A stretch of DNA of 64,000 bases from an uncultured Eubacteriales bacterium (GTDB lineage: Bacteria; Bacillota; Clostridia; Oscillospirales; Oscillospiraceae), in NCBI GenBank assembly GCA_900540635.1, contig UQGU01000005.1, positions 1 through 64,000 of the forward strand, read 5' to 3'. The translations under genes and the position numbers were made by a program. The notes under the pieces were generated by a model. That model did not search any database and was not told the DNA's origin. It worked only from the letters and a program-made list of their open reading frames with translations. Below, piece by piece: positions 40,936 through 49,415 of the stretch. Numbering within the stretch: position 1 is the stretch's first letter; each line of letters starts with the position of its first letter.

Positions 40936-42249
40936 TTACTTTACAAAGCTGTTATACAGCACCCGGATGGCCTCGGAGAAGTCCCGGTTGTCTACGCCGA
41001 AGATGATGTTCAGCTCGTCAGGGCCCTGGTTGATCATGCGGATATTGATGCCCGCCTGGCCCAGGGCGGCAAAGATCTGGCCGGAAACACCGGGGCGGAA
41101 GGCCATTTTCCGGCCCACTGCCGCCACCACGGCGATCTGATCGTGGACCGTCAGGCTGTCCGGCTCCACTTCCTTCTGGATCTCCCCCAGGATGGTGTAC
41201 AGGCTGGAGGCGATGGCCTCGGTGGGCACCACCACGGATACATTGTCAATGCCGTTGGGCACATAGTCCACGGAGATGTCGTGGCGCTCCAGGACGGTGA
41301 GAACTTTCCGCAGCACGCCAACCTGGTTGCTCATGCCCCGCTTGGTCAGGGCGATGATGGTGAAGTCCTTCTTGCCGGTAATGCCGGTGATGAACCGGTG
41401 GGGATCGGAGTTGCCCTCAAAGCGCTCCTGGATCATGGTGCCGGGATCCTCCGGGGCGTTGGTATTGCGGATGTTCAAAGGGATGTTCTTCTCCCGCACG
41501 GGGAAGATGGTGCCCTCGTGGAGCACCTGGGCCCCGGAATAGCTCAGCTCCCGGAGCTCGTCGTAGGTGACCTCGGGGATGGTCTGGGGATTGTCTACGA
41601 TCCGGGGGTCCGCCATCAGGATACCGGAGACATCGGTCCAGTTTTCATAGACGTCGGCATCCAGGGCCGCAGCGGCCAGGGCGCCGGTGATATCGCTGCC
41701 GCCACGGGTAAAGGTCTTGATCTTGCCATCGGGCAGCTGACCGTAGAAGCCGGGGATCACCACACCAATGCCGTCCACCTGATTGCGCAGAGCCTCATAG
41801 CTGGACTCCTGGTCCACAGTGCCGTCGAAGCGGAACTTGACCCAGTCTGCCGCATCCACGAATTTGAAGCCCAGATAGTCCGCCATAAGCCGGGCGGAGA
41901 AGTATTCGCCCCGGCTGGCCAGCTCGTCCTGGGTTACGGTCTTATTGTCCAGCTTGGCCTTCAGGTCCGCAAACTCCGGCTCCAAATCGATGGAGAGGTT
42001 CAAGTCTCTGGCAATCTCCCGATAGCGGGAGGTGATCATTTCAAAAACACCGGAGCAGTCCACGCCGTACTGGGTGTGGGCATAGCACAGGTACAGCAGG
42101 TCCGTGATCTTGTGGTCCTGCTTGTTCCGCTTTCCGGCGGCGGAGACCACCACGACCTTCCGCTCGGGGTCCGTCAGGAGAATATCCCGGATTTTCCGGT
42201 ACTGTCCGGCGTCCGCCATGGAGGAGCCGCCGAATTTCACTACTTTCAT
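40936..42249 (-). CDS. lysC: Aspartate kinase
   Basis: 437 aa. Opens MKVVKFGGSSMADAGQYRKI with the K-F-G-G-S-S kinase signature; TRGGSDITGALAA and a DVYENWTDVSGILMADPRI block follow. Two C-terminal ACT domains (TIIALTKRGMSNQVGVLRKV; VVAAVGRKMAFRPG) give feedback regulation, probably by Thr or Lys. The ATG at 42249 lies 14 nt after the homoserine dehydrogenase stop. Part of hom-lysC-asd. Confidence 0.95.
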   Translation of the reverse strand: MKVVKFGGSSMADAGQYRKIRDILLTDPERKVVVVSAAGKRNKQDHKITDLLYLCYAHTQYGVDCSGVFEMITSRYREIARDLNLSIDLEPEFADLKAKLDNKTVTQDELASRGEYFSARLMADYLGFKFVDAADWVKFRFDGTVDQESSYEALRNQVDGIGVVIPGFYGQLPDGKIKTFTRGGSDITGALAAAALDADVYENWTDVSGILMADPRIVDNPQTIPEVTYDELRELSYSGAQVLHEGTIFPVREKNIPLNIRNTNAPEDPGTMIQERFEGNSDPHRFITGITGKKDFTIIALTKRGMSNQVGVLRKVLTVLERHDISVDYVPNGIDNVSVVVPTEAIASSLYTILGEIQKEVEPDSLTVHDQIAVVAAVGRKMAFRPGVSGQIFAALGQAGINIRMINQGPDELNIIFGVDNRDFSEAIRVLYNSFVK

Positions 42250-42263
42250 ATTGTTCCCTTCTT

Positions 42264-43385
42264 TCAAGCAAACGCCGCCATAAAGGCATCCGGGTGGGCC
42301 TTCAGCCACTGGTGCATGACGCTGACCTCTACGGGTCTGGTCACCACGGCACCGGCCCAGTGCTTTTCCGTGTTTTCCTTCAACCAGGGGTCCTCCCGGT
42401 CCGTGCGGACATAATAGCGCAGCTTCACACTGTTGTCCACTGTCACCTTCCGCCCGGGGGTGGTGTAGAAGCCCTTGCCCTGGGAGAAGTCCACGCAGTC
42501 CTGCACCACATTGTATGCGGTGGGGTAGCGGCCTGCGCCCTGGCCGAAGAAGCTCTGTCGGCCGGACACATCCCCCTCCAGGGTGATCAGGTTATAATTG
42601 GCAGGCACGGCGGCCTCCGGCTGGCCCAGAGGATACAGGGTGGGCTGGACATAGGCGGAATAATTGCCGCTCTGGCAGTCCGCCGTGGATACCAGCTTGC
42701 ACACCAGGCCGTTGGCGCTGAAATTGGCCACATCCTCGGCCCCGATCCGGGAAATGCCTGCGGCGGGAATGCCGGAGATGTCCAGGCTGACGCCGAAGCC
42801 GATGTTGGCGGAGACAATGAGCTTATGCCAGGTGTCGATGCCCTCCACATCCGTGGTGGGGTCCGCCTCGGCATAGCCCAGAGCCTGGGCCTGCTTCAGG
42901 GCCTCGCTGTAGCCCAGCCCCAAGCGGGTCATGGAGTCCAGAATGTAATTGCAGGTGCCGTTCATAATGCCGCCCACATGGTGAACGGTCTCAATGCGCC
43001 GGGCACGTTCCAGCTCGGAAAGCCAGCCGATGCCGCCGCCCACAGAGGCGGTGCAGCGCAGGAAGACGCCCCTCTCCCGGGCCAGGGGAATCAGCTCGTC
43101 AAAGCAGGTGGCGATGAGAGCCTTGTTGGCGGTGGCCACGTTCTTGCCCGCCAGAATGGCGCTGCGGACATACTCATAGGCAGGATGGAGCCCGCCGATG
43201 GCCTCCACCACCGTATCAATATGGGGGTCATTCAGAATATCTTCAAAGTTATGGGTTACAACAGCGTCCGGCAGCTTCAAATCCCGGCGGCACAGCACCC
43301 GGGCAACGGTCATGTCCTCCCGCCCTGCGATGATCTCATATACGCCCCGGCCCACGGTGCCGAAGCCCAAAAGTCCTATCTGCAT
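42264..43385 (-). CDS. hom: Homoserine dehydrogenase
   Basis: 373 aa. N-terminal NAD(P) fold IGLLGFGTVGRGVYEII; catalytic region EADPTTDVEGIDTWHKLIV with the conserved Asp/Lys; GGIMNGTCNYIL. It lacks the C-terminal ACT domain found in longer enzymes, suggesting weaker threonine feedback here. It divides the aspartate-semialdehyde flux toward Thr/Met. Divergent from thrC across a 200-nt spacer. Confidence 0.95.
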   Translation of the reverse strand: MQIGLLGFGTVGRGVYEIIAGREDMTVARVLCRRDLKLPDAVVTHNFEDILNDPHIDTVVEAIGGLHPAYEYVRSAILAGKNVATANKALIATCFDELIPLARERGVFLRCTASVGGGIGWLSELERARRIETVHHVGGIMNGTCNYILDSMTRLGLGYSEALKQAQALGYAEADPTTDVEGIDTWHKLIVSANIGFGVSLDISGIPAAGISRIGAEDVANFSANGLVCKLVSTADCQSGNYSAYVQPTLYPLGQPEAAVPANYNLITLEGDVSGRQSFFGQGAGRYPTAYNVVQDCVDFSQGKGFYTTPGRKVTVDNSVKLRYYVRTDREDPWLKENTEKHWAGAVVTRPVEVSVMHQWLKAHPDAFMAAFA

Positions 43386-43468
43386 CTCTTTCTCTCTCCT
43401 CTTGTTGGGGGAACTCTTTTCACAAATTGTGATTTCTTTTTCTTCATTTGTTTGTGTGGGAAAAACAC

Positions 43469-43497
43469 TTGCTTTTTTCTAAACGTCAGTATATCAT
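43469..43497 (+). promoter_or_regulatory. Probable thrC promoter
   Basis: TTGCTT (43469-43474), 17-nt spacer, TATCAT (43492-43497). A palindrome ATGCAATTG...CAATTGCAT (43511-43538) follows in the leader and may be an operator or 5' hairpin. Confidence 0.55.
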
Positions 43498-43589
43498 ATA
43501 CCTACAAAAAATGCAATTGAAACAAACCGCAATTGCATCTATTCACTTTCGGGGCTTTTTGTGCAATTCAACCTGTAGGAGGGAACCTT

Positions 43590-45023
43590 ATGGATTATAT
43601 TTCCACCCGGGGGCAATCCCCGGCTGTCGACAGCGCCCAGGCTGTACTGTCCGGTTTGGCGCCGGACGGCGGACTGTATATGCCGCGGGCCATTCCGGCA
43701 TTTGATTGGCAGCACTGCCTGACCCTTTCCGCCCAGCAGATGTCTGCCGCCATTCTCTCGGCCCTGCTGCCGGATATCCCCAATATGGAGGCTCTCGTAA
43801 AGCGGGCCTACACCGGCAAATTCGAGACCGAGGACCTGACGCCTACGGTTCCCGTTGGAGATTTTCAGGTGCTGGAGCTCTTCCGGGGTCCCACCTCTGC
43901 CTTTAAGGATGTGGCGCTGAGTATGCTGCCCCAGCTGCTCACCGCCGCGAAGCAGGAAAAGGGCATCGCCCAGGAAATCCGTATTCTCACCGCCACCTCC
44001 GGCGACACCGGCAAGGCCGCTCTGGTGGGCTTTCAGGATGTGCCCGGGGTCAGTATCTGCGTGTTCTATCCCTTCGGCGGCGTTTCCCAGGTTCAGCGGG
44101 CCCAGATGGTGACCCAGGAAGGGGAAAACGTCCACGTCTGCGCCGTGGAGGGCAACTTCGACGATGCCCAGACCGGGGTGAAGAACATCTTCGCCGCCTG
44201 CCAGAGGAAGGCGCTTCCCTTCCTGCTGTCCTCTGCCAACTCCATCAATATCGGCCGCCTGGCCCCTCAGATCATGTACTATTTCAAATCCTATGCGGAC
44301 CTGCTGAGCAGGAAGGTCATCTCCCTGGGGGACAAGGTGGATTTCTCCGTGCCCACCGGCAACTTCGGCGACATTCTGGCGGGATACCTGGCCAAGAAGC
44401 TGGGCCTTCCCGTGGGCAGACTGATCTGCGCCTCCAACGCCAACAACGTGCTGACGGATTTCCTCACCACCGGTGTCTATGACCGCCGTCGGCCTCTGCT
44501 GAAAACCACGTCTCCCTCCATGGACATTCTGGTGTCCTCCAATCTGGAAAGGCTCCTGTATCTGCTCTCCGGCGACACCGCCTTGGTGGCCGGGCTCATG
44601 AAGGACCTGAGCGAGCAGGGCTTCTACCGGGTGCCGGACGCGCTTCTCGGGGCCATCCAGGCGGAATTTGCCGCCGGGTACTGCAATGACGCCCAGGCGG
44701 AAGCCGTCATCGGCCGGGTCTACCGGGAACAGGGCTACCTGATGGACCCCCACACCGCCTGCGGCTGGGCCGCAGCGGAAACCCACAGAGGCGATGCCCC
44801 CACAGTGGTGCTCTCCACCGCCTCTCCCTACAAGTTCTCCACCGCCGTCCTCACCGCCATCGGCGCGGACACCTCCGGCAGCGAGTATGACCGCATGGAG
44901 CGGATGCAGGCGCTGACCGGCATTCCCATTCCACCCGCCCTGGCCGCCCTGCGCACCAAGCCCGAGCGGCATACGGGGGTCATTCCGAAAGAGAAGATGC
45001 TGGAGTTTGTATTGGGAAGATAA
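43590..45023 (+). CDS. thrC: Threonine synthase
   Basis: 477 aa, PLP fold type II. N-terminal DYISTRGQSP; PLP lysine in FRGPTSAFKDVALSMLPQLL; TATSGDTGKAAL; SVPTGNFGDILAGYLAKK. It converts O-phosphohomoserine to threonine. The ATG at 43590 has AGGAGGG. Followed by thrB after a repeat insertion. Confidence 0.96.
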   Translation: MDYISTRGQSPAVDSAQAVLSGLAPDGGLYMPRAIPAFDWQHCLTLSAQQMSAAILSALLPDIPNMEALVKRAYTGKFETEDLTPTVPVGDFQVLELFRGPTSAFKDVALSMLPQLLTAAKQEKGIAQEIRILTATSGDTGKAALVGFQDVPGVSICVFYPFGGVSQVQRAQMVTQEGENVHVCAVEGNFDDAQTGVKNIFAACQRKALPFLLSSANSINIGRLAPQIMYYFKSYADLLSRKVISLGDKVDFSVPTGNFGDILAGYLAKKLGLPVGRLICASNANNVLTDFLTTGVYDRRRPLLKTTSPSMDILVSSNLERLLYLLSGDTALVAGLMKDLSEQGFYRVPDALLGAIQAEFAAGYCNDAQAEAVIGRVYREQGYLMDPHTACGWAAAETHRGDAPTVVLSTASPYKFSTAVLTAIGADTSGSEYDRMERMQALTGIPIPPALAALRTKPERHTGVIPKEKMLEFVLGR

Positions 45024-45039
45024 ATCGGGGACGCTTATC

Positions 45040-45160
45040 AGTTGACAGTTGACAATTGGCAGTTGACAGTTAAGAAATTTCCTTCAGAAATGAACAAAAT
45101 ATTTTTATTTGTCCCGAAGGGACACCATAACTGTCAACTGTACACTGTCAACTGTCAACT
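45040..45160. repeat. (TTGACAG)n palindromic repeat, copy 2
   Basis: Left arm AGTTGACAGTTGACAATTGG followed by CAGTTGACAGTTA; the right arm is its near-perfect reverse complement (about 30 of 33 positions). The core includes TGTCCCGAAGGGACA, itself a hairpin. It sits between thrC and thrB and shares its arm motif with 34318-34464. Confidence 0.8.
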
Positions 45161-45199
45161 TTTTTCTCGATTCATACACCTGTAAAAGGAGACAGAAAA

Positions 45200-46090
45200 A
45201 TGAAAAACCAAGTTACCATTCGCGTCCCGGCGACTACCGCCAACCTGGGACCGGGGTTTGATGCCTTTGGGTGCGCCCTGAGCCTGTATACGGACGTGAC
45301 CTTTGAGGAGACGGATGCCGGGCTGGAGATCACCGGCTGCGACGAAGCCTTCACGGGGCCGGACAATCTGGCCTACACCTCCTACTGCGCCGTGCTGGCC
45401 TCCCTCAGCGAGGAGGTCCGGGGCGTAAAAATCCATATCAACGCCCACATCCCCATCTGCCGGGGCCTGGGCTCCTCCGCAGCCCTGCTGGTGGCCGGTG
45501 CCATGGGCGCCAACGTGCTGCGGGGCAGCAAGCTCAGCACCCAGGGCCTGCTGAACATCACCAACGCCATGGAGGGCCACCCGGATAACCTGGCCCCGGC
45601 CTTTTATGGCGGCCTGACCGCCTCTATGGTGGACAGCGGTCTTCCTGTCACCGTCAGCTTTCCCCTGCACCCGGGCTGGGAATTTCTGGCACTGGTGCCG
45701 GACTTCAACCTGCCCACCACTCTGGCCCGTTCCGTGCTGCCGGAGCAGGTGTCCCGGGCGGATGCCATCTACAATATCTCCCACGGCGCCATGGTCCTGA
45801 AGGCCCTGGAGCTGGGGGATGAAAAGCTGCTGCGCAACGCCATGCAGGACAGGCTCCACCAGAACTACCGGAAGAAGCTGATCCCGGACTATGAAAAAAT
45901 CGAGGCTCTGGTCCGCACCACCGGCGCAGCCTTCTGCCTCTCCGGCGCAGGCCCCACGCTGCTGGTCATGACCCGCAACCCCGCCCTCTCCGGAATCCTG
46001 TCGGAGAAGCTGCCAAAGATCACCGAGCACAACTGGGAGATCCTCCCATTGCACGTAGAATTCCAGGGTGCAAAGGCGCTGGAAGCATAA
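45200..46090 (+). CDS. thrB: Homoserine kinase
   Basis: 296 aa GHMP kinase. Start VTIRVPATTANLGPGFDAFG; ATP-binding loop PICRGLGSSAALLVAGAMGA; C-terminal FCLSGAGPTLLVMT. It phosphorylates homoserine for ThrC. Ribosome site AAGGAG. Followed by a terminator. Confidence 0.97.
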   Translation: MKNQVTIRVPATTANLGPGFDAFGCALSLYTDVTFEETDAGLEITGCDEAFTGPDNLAYTSYCAVLASLSEEVRGVKIHINAHIPICRGLGSSAALLVAGAMGANVLRGSKLSTQGLLNITNAMEGHPDNLAPAFYGGLTASMVDSGLPVTVSFPLHPGWEFLALVPDFNLPTTLARSVLPEQVSRADAIYNISHGAMVLKALELGDEKLLRNAMQDRLHQNYRKKLIPDYEKIEALVRTTGAAFCLSGAGPTLLVMTRNPALSGILSEKLPKITEHNWEILPLHVEFQGAKALEA

Positions 46091-46095
46091 GAATA

Positions 46096-46128
46096 CAGGG
46101 GGCATCCGCCATTGTCGGGTGCCCCCTG
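46096..46128 (+). terminator. thrB terminator
   Basis: CAGGGGGCA and TGCCCCCTG around a 15-nt loop; no strong T-run. Confidence 0.7.
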
Positions 46129-46167
46129 CTGTATGTCTGCGGGAAGGGGAGGAAGCGCGTTCCCGGC

Positions 46168-46196
46168 TTGCATTCCGGTCTGCTTTTTGCTATAAT
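46168..46196 (+). promoter_or_regulatory. murI operon promoter
   Basis: TTGCAT (46168-46173), 17-nt spacer, consensus TATAAT (46191-46196). Confidence 0.65.
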
Positions 46197-46246
46197 CATG
46201 TTCAACAGATATCCCCTATGAAAAAGAAAATCTACAGACAAAGCTG

Positions 46247-47053
46247 GTGTTGCAGTTGAATACCAAAGAGGATTATATTGGGGTCTTCGATTCCGGTGTA
46301 GGCGGCATCAGCGTGCTGCGGCATCTGCGGCGGGTCATGCCCAATGAAAGATTTCTATATTACGGCGACTCCGCCAACGCTCCCTACGGCATCCGCACCA
46401 AGGCGGAGGTCCGGGATTTGAGCTTCGCCGTAGCGGAAAAGCTCATGGCCCGGGGGCTCAAGGCCCTGGTCATCGCCTGCAATACGGCTACCTCTGCCGC
46501 CGTAAAGGATCTGCGGGAGAAGTACCCGGATATGATCATTGTGGGCATCGAGCCCGCATTAAAGCTGGCGGCGGACCGCTACCCCGGCGGCGGGATCGGC
46601 GTTATGGCAACGCCCATGACCCTTTCCGAGGAGAAATTCGCCCGGCTGCTCCACCGCTATGACGTCACCTGCGACATCTATAAGATCCCGGCCCCCAGGC
46701 TTGTGGAAATCGTGGAGGCCGGGATGGTGGATACCCGCCGGACCATCGATATGCTGCAAAAGCTCTTCACCCCCTACCGGGGGCGGCTGGACGCCCTGGT
46801 TTTGGGCTGCACCCACTACCCCTTCGCCTCCCACACCATCTCCCGCATTTTGGGCGGTCAGGTGGATATCCTGGACGGCGGCGACGGCACCGCCCGGGAG
46901 ACCCGGCGGCGGCTGGAGGAAGCGGGGCTGCTGCGGGACGGTCCCGGAGAGGTTATTATAGAGAACAGCCGAAACTCGCCGGAAATCCTGGGGCTTTCCT
47001 GGCGGCTTTTGGAGGGGAAAAGTCGAACGGAGGAAGAAAACCATGGGAAATGA
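46247..47053 (+). CDS. murI: Glutamate racemase
   Basis: 268 aa. Active-site blocks: IGVFDSGVGGISVLRHL, FLYYGDSANAPYG, VIACNTATSAA (first catalytic Cys) and VLGCTHYPF (second Cys). It makes D-glutamate for peptidoglycan. No ATG is available: GTG at 46247 or TTG at 46256 must start it, and neither has a strong ribosome site. The 3' end overlaps udk by 11 nt. Confidence 0.95.
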   Translation: MLQLNTKEDYIGVFDSGVGGISVLRHLRRVMPNERFLYYGDSANAPYGIRTKAEVRDLSFAVAEKLMARGLKALVIACNTATSAAVKDLREKYPDMIIVGIEPALKLAADRYPGGGIGVMATPMTLSEEKFARLLHRYDVTCDIYKIPAPRLVEIVEAGMVDTRRTIDMLQKLFTPYRGRLDALVLGCTHYPFASHTISRILGGQVDILDGGDGTARETRRRLEEAGLLRDGPGEVIIENSRNSPEILGLSWRLLEGKSRTEEENHGK

Positions 47054-47669
47054 CAATATTCTGGTCATCGGCATTGCAGGCGGCAGCGCCAGCGGAAAGA
47101 CGACCCTGATGAAAAACCTCATCGCGGACTGCGAGGATGAGGTCACGGTGCTGAGCCACGACAATTATTACAAGCGCCATGACGAGCTGACCATGGAGGA
47201 GCGAAGCCGCCTGAACTATGACGAGCCAGATGCCTTCGATACCAGCCTTATGGTCTATCACCTGGACCAGCTGCGCCACGGCCACGCGGTGGAGTGCCCG
47301 GTGTATGATTTCTCCGTGCACAACCGCAGCGAGGAGACGATTCATCTGGAGCCCCGGAAGGTCATCATTGTGGAGGGCATTCTGATTTTTGAGAACCAGG
47401 AGCTCCGGGACCTGATGGACATCCGCATCTTCGTGGATTCCGATGCAGACATCCGTCTGTGCCGCCGGATCAAGCGGGATGTGGAGAAGCGGGGCCGCTC
47501 CCTGGAGAGCGTGCTCACCCAGTACCAGCAGACCGTCAAGCCCATGCACGAGCGCTATGTGGAGCCCAGCAAGAAGTATGCCCACCTGGTGGTCCCCGAG
47601 GGCGGCAAGAACGTGGTGGCCCTGGATATGATCATCAGCCGGGTGAGAAGACATTTGAGAGAGGACTAA
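47043..47669 (+). CDS. udk: Uridine kinase
   Basis: 208 aa P-loop kinase: VIGIAGGSASGKTTLMKNL (Walker A), then LSHDNYYKRHDELTMEE and YDEPDAFD, and IIVEGILIFENQELRDLMDI typical of Udk. It phosphorylates uridine/cytidine with ATP or GTP. It overlaps murI and precedes a HAD phosphatase in the same operon. Confidence 0.95.
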   Translation: MGNDNILVIGIAGGSASGKTTLMKNLIADCEDEVTVLSHDNYYKRHDELTMEERSRLNYDEPDAFDTSLMVYHLDQLRHGHAVECPVYDFSVHNRSEETIHLEPRKVIIVEGILIFENQELRDLMDIRIFVDSDADIRLCRRIKRDVEKRGRSLESVLTQYQQTVKPMHERYVEPSKKYAHLVVPEGGKNVVALDMIISRVRRHLRED

Positions 47670-47703
47670 GGCGGCTTCATTAGTATGCAAAAGGAGAACA
47701 ACC

Positions 47704-48339
47704 TTGGAAAGCATTATTTTTGACATTGACGGCACCCTCTGGGATTCCCGGGCACTGGTTGCGGAGGGGTATAATATTCAGCTGCGCAGCGAAGGGGCGG
47801 CAGACCGCTGCGTCACGGCGGAGGCCCTGCGGCCTCTGTTCGGCAAGGTCATGACGGAGATTGCCGACGCCCTGTTCCCGGATATTGCCCCGGAGCCCCG
47901 GTACGCCCTTATGGAGCGGTGCATGGCTACGGAGAATCGGTATCTCCACGAAAACCCCTGCCGCATTGGCTACCCCAAGGTTCGGGAGACTATGGAGGCC
48001 CTGGCAAAACGGCACCGGCTCTTCATCGTCAGCAACAGCCAGCAGGGCTATCCGGAGCTGTGTATTCAGAAGATGGGCCTGGAGGGCTGCATCTCCGGCC
48101 ACCTGTGCTTCGGCGACACCGGCACGGACAAGGGAACCACCATCCGCATTCTTTTGGAGAAATACGGCATTTCCTCTGCCGTCTACGTAGGCGATACCCA
48201 GGGGGATATGGAGGCCACCTATGCCGCCGGACTGCCCTTCGTCTGGGCGGACTACGGCTTCGGTACCCCGGAAAAATACGACGCAAGGATCTCTTCCTTT
48301 GAAGAGCTATTGACCCTGGAGCAGGAGGGAAGGCTTTGA
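47704..48339 (+). CDS. HAD-family phosphatase (phosphoglycolate phosphatase-like)
   Basis: 211 aa. Motif I IIFDIDGTLWDSR, motif II FIVSNSQQGY, motif III Lys in GDTGTDKGTTIR, motif IV YVGDTQGDMEATYAAG. The cap is short helical (C1 type). Starts with TTG after AAGGAG, and overlaps the DUF89 gene by 4 nt. Substrate unknown; proximity to a damage-control phosphatase suggests clearance of unwanted sugar or nucleotide phosphates. Confidence 0.88.
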   Translation: MESIIFDIDGTLWDSRALVAEGYNIQLRSEGAADRCVTAEALRPLFGKVMTEIADALFPDIAPEPRYALMERCMATENRYLHENPCRIGYPKVRETMEALAKRHRLFIVSNSQQGYPELCIQKMGLEGCISGHLCFGDTGTDKGTTIRILLEKYGISSAVYVGDTQGDMEATYAAGLPFVWADYGFGTPEKYDARISSFEELLTLEQEGRL

Positions 48340-49217
48340 GCATCTCCATTGATACCTATTGTATAGAGTGCCAGCTCCGCCGGAATGCGGCTCTGGCCAG
48401 AAGCCTGGGCAGTGAGGAAAAGGCAACGGAGTTTCTGCGCCGCTGGATGGCTCTGGCCCTGGCGCTGCCGGTGACGGCCCCGTCGCCCTGTGTAGGCCCT
48501 GCCACCAATGAACTGCTTCACGAAATGTATGGCCTGGACCTGGACCGCTACAGAGCGGAAAAGGAGGCCTCCAATGCCTTCGCCCTGGCTAATATGGACT
48601 ACGTGCGCCGGGAGACGGAGCAGGCCCCGGACAGCGTGTACGCAGGGCTGCAATTTGCAATCCTGGGCAATTATCTGGATTTTTCCGCCCTGGGGGATAA
48701 GGTCAGCTTTGATACCCTTTCCGGGATGCTGGAAAAGGCCCGGGACATCCGGGTGGACCAAGGCACCTATGAAAAGCTCTGCGCCGACCTGGAAAAGGGC
48801 AGAAAGCTATTGTACCTGACGGACAACGCCGGAGAGATCGGCTTCGACCGGATTTTCGCGGAACAGCTGCAAAGAAAATTCTCCCATTTGGAAATTACCT
48901 TCTGCGTCCGGGGCGGCAACGCCGCCAACGATGCCACCCGGGCCGATGCCGCAGCGGTGGGCCTGCCCTTTCCCGTGATCGACAATGGCAATCTGGTGGC
49001 GGGTACCGTCCTGGAGCAGCTGAGCGATGAGGCCAGGCAGGCCATGGAGCAGGCGGATGTGATCCTCTCCAAGGGCATGGGCAATGTGGAAACCCTGCTT
49101 GGCTGCGGGAAGAACATCTATTATGCCTTTCTCGTCAAGTGTCAGCGCTTTGTGAACCTGATGGAAAGGCCCCTCATGACCCCGCTGCTTCTGCGGGAGC
49201 TGGACCGGCGGGGATGA
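48336..49217 (+). CDS. DUF89/ARMT1-like damage-control phosphatase
   Basis: 293 aa DUF89 family. N-terminal Cys pair DTYCIECQLRRNAALA; the metal-site signature LLYLTDNAGEIGFDRIFAEQ; FCVRGGNAANDATRADAAA; and ILSKGMGNVETLLG. Members are Mn/Co-dependent phosphatases that remove harmful sugar phosphates and phospho-metabolites. Start TTG overlaps the preceding HAD gene. Two adjacent phosphatases with udk/murI make a metabolite-repair group. Confidence 0.85.
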   Translation: MSISIDTYCIECQLRRNAALARSLGSEEKATEFLRRWMALALALPVTAPSPCVGPATNELLHEMYGLDLDRYRAEKEASNAFALANMDYVRRETEQAPDSVYAGLQFAILGNYLDFSALGDKVSFDTLSGMLEKARDIRVDQGTYEKLCADLEKGRKLLYLTDNAGEIGFDRIFAEQLQRKFSHLEITFCVRGGNAANDATRADAAAVGLPFPVIDNGNLVAGTVLEQLSDEARQAMEQADVILSKGMGNVETLLGCGKNIYYAFLVKCQRFVNLMERPLMTPLLLRELDRRG

Positions 49218-49299
49218 AAATATCTCCGTCAATGTGTATAAATTTCACTTGAAAAAGTAGCACTTTCCACGAAAAAGAAAACGCTTTTCCAGAAATTGC

Positions 49300-49333
49300 T
49301 TGACAAAAGAATTCGGGAAGGTTACTCTATATA
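49300..49333 (+). promoter_or_regulatory. Probable glgP promoter
   Basis: TTGACA at 49300-49305; the following TACTCT (17-nt spacing) or TATATA (22-nt) make an imperfect -10. The leader carries a GGCGGC/GCCGCC hairpin just before the ribosome site. Confidence 0.45.
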
Positions 49334-49415
49334 GCGGCTGCGCGGTTTGTTTCCGCCGCGCGGAGATCATCTTTACTTTGGGCGGCAGCCGCCGCCTTTG
49401 GATTGGAGCATGAAA

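Noticed and set aside
46218..46259. ATG at 46218 as the murI start
   Set aside because: That ATG is in another frame and stops after 13 codons; murI must use GTG or TTG.
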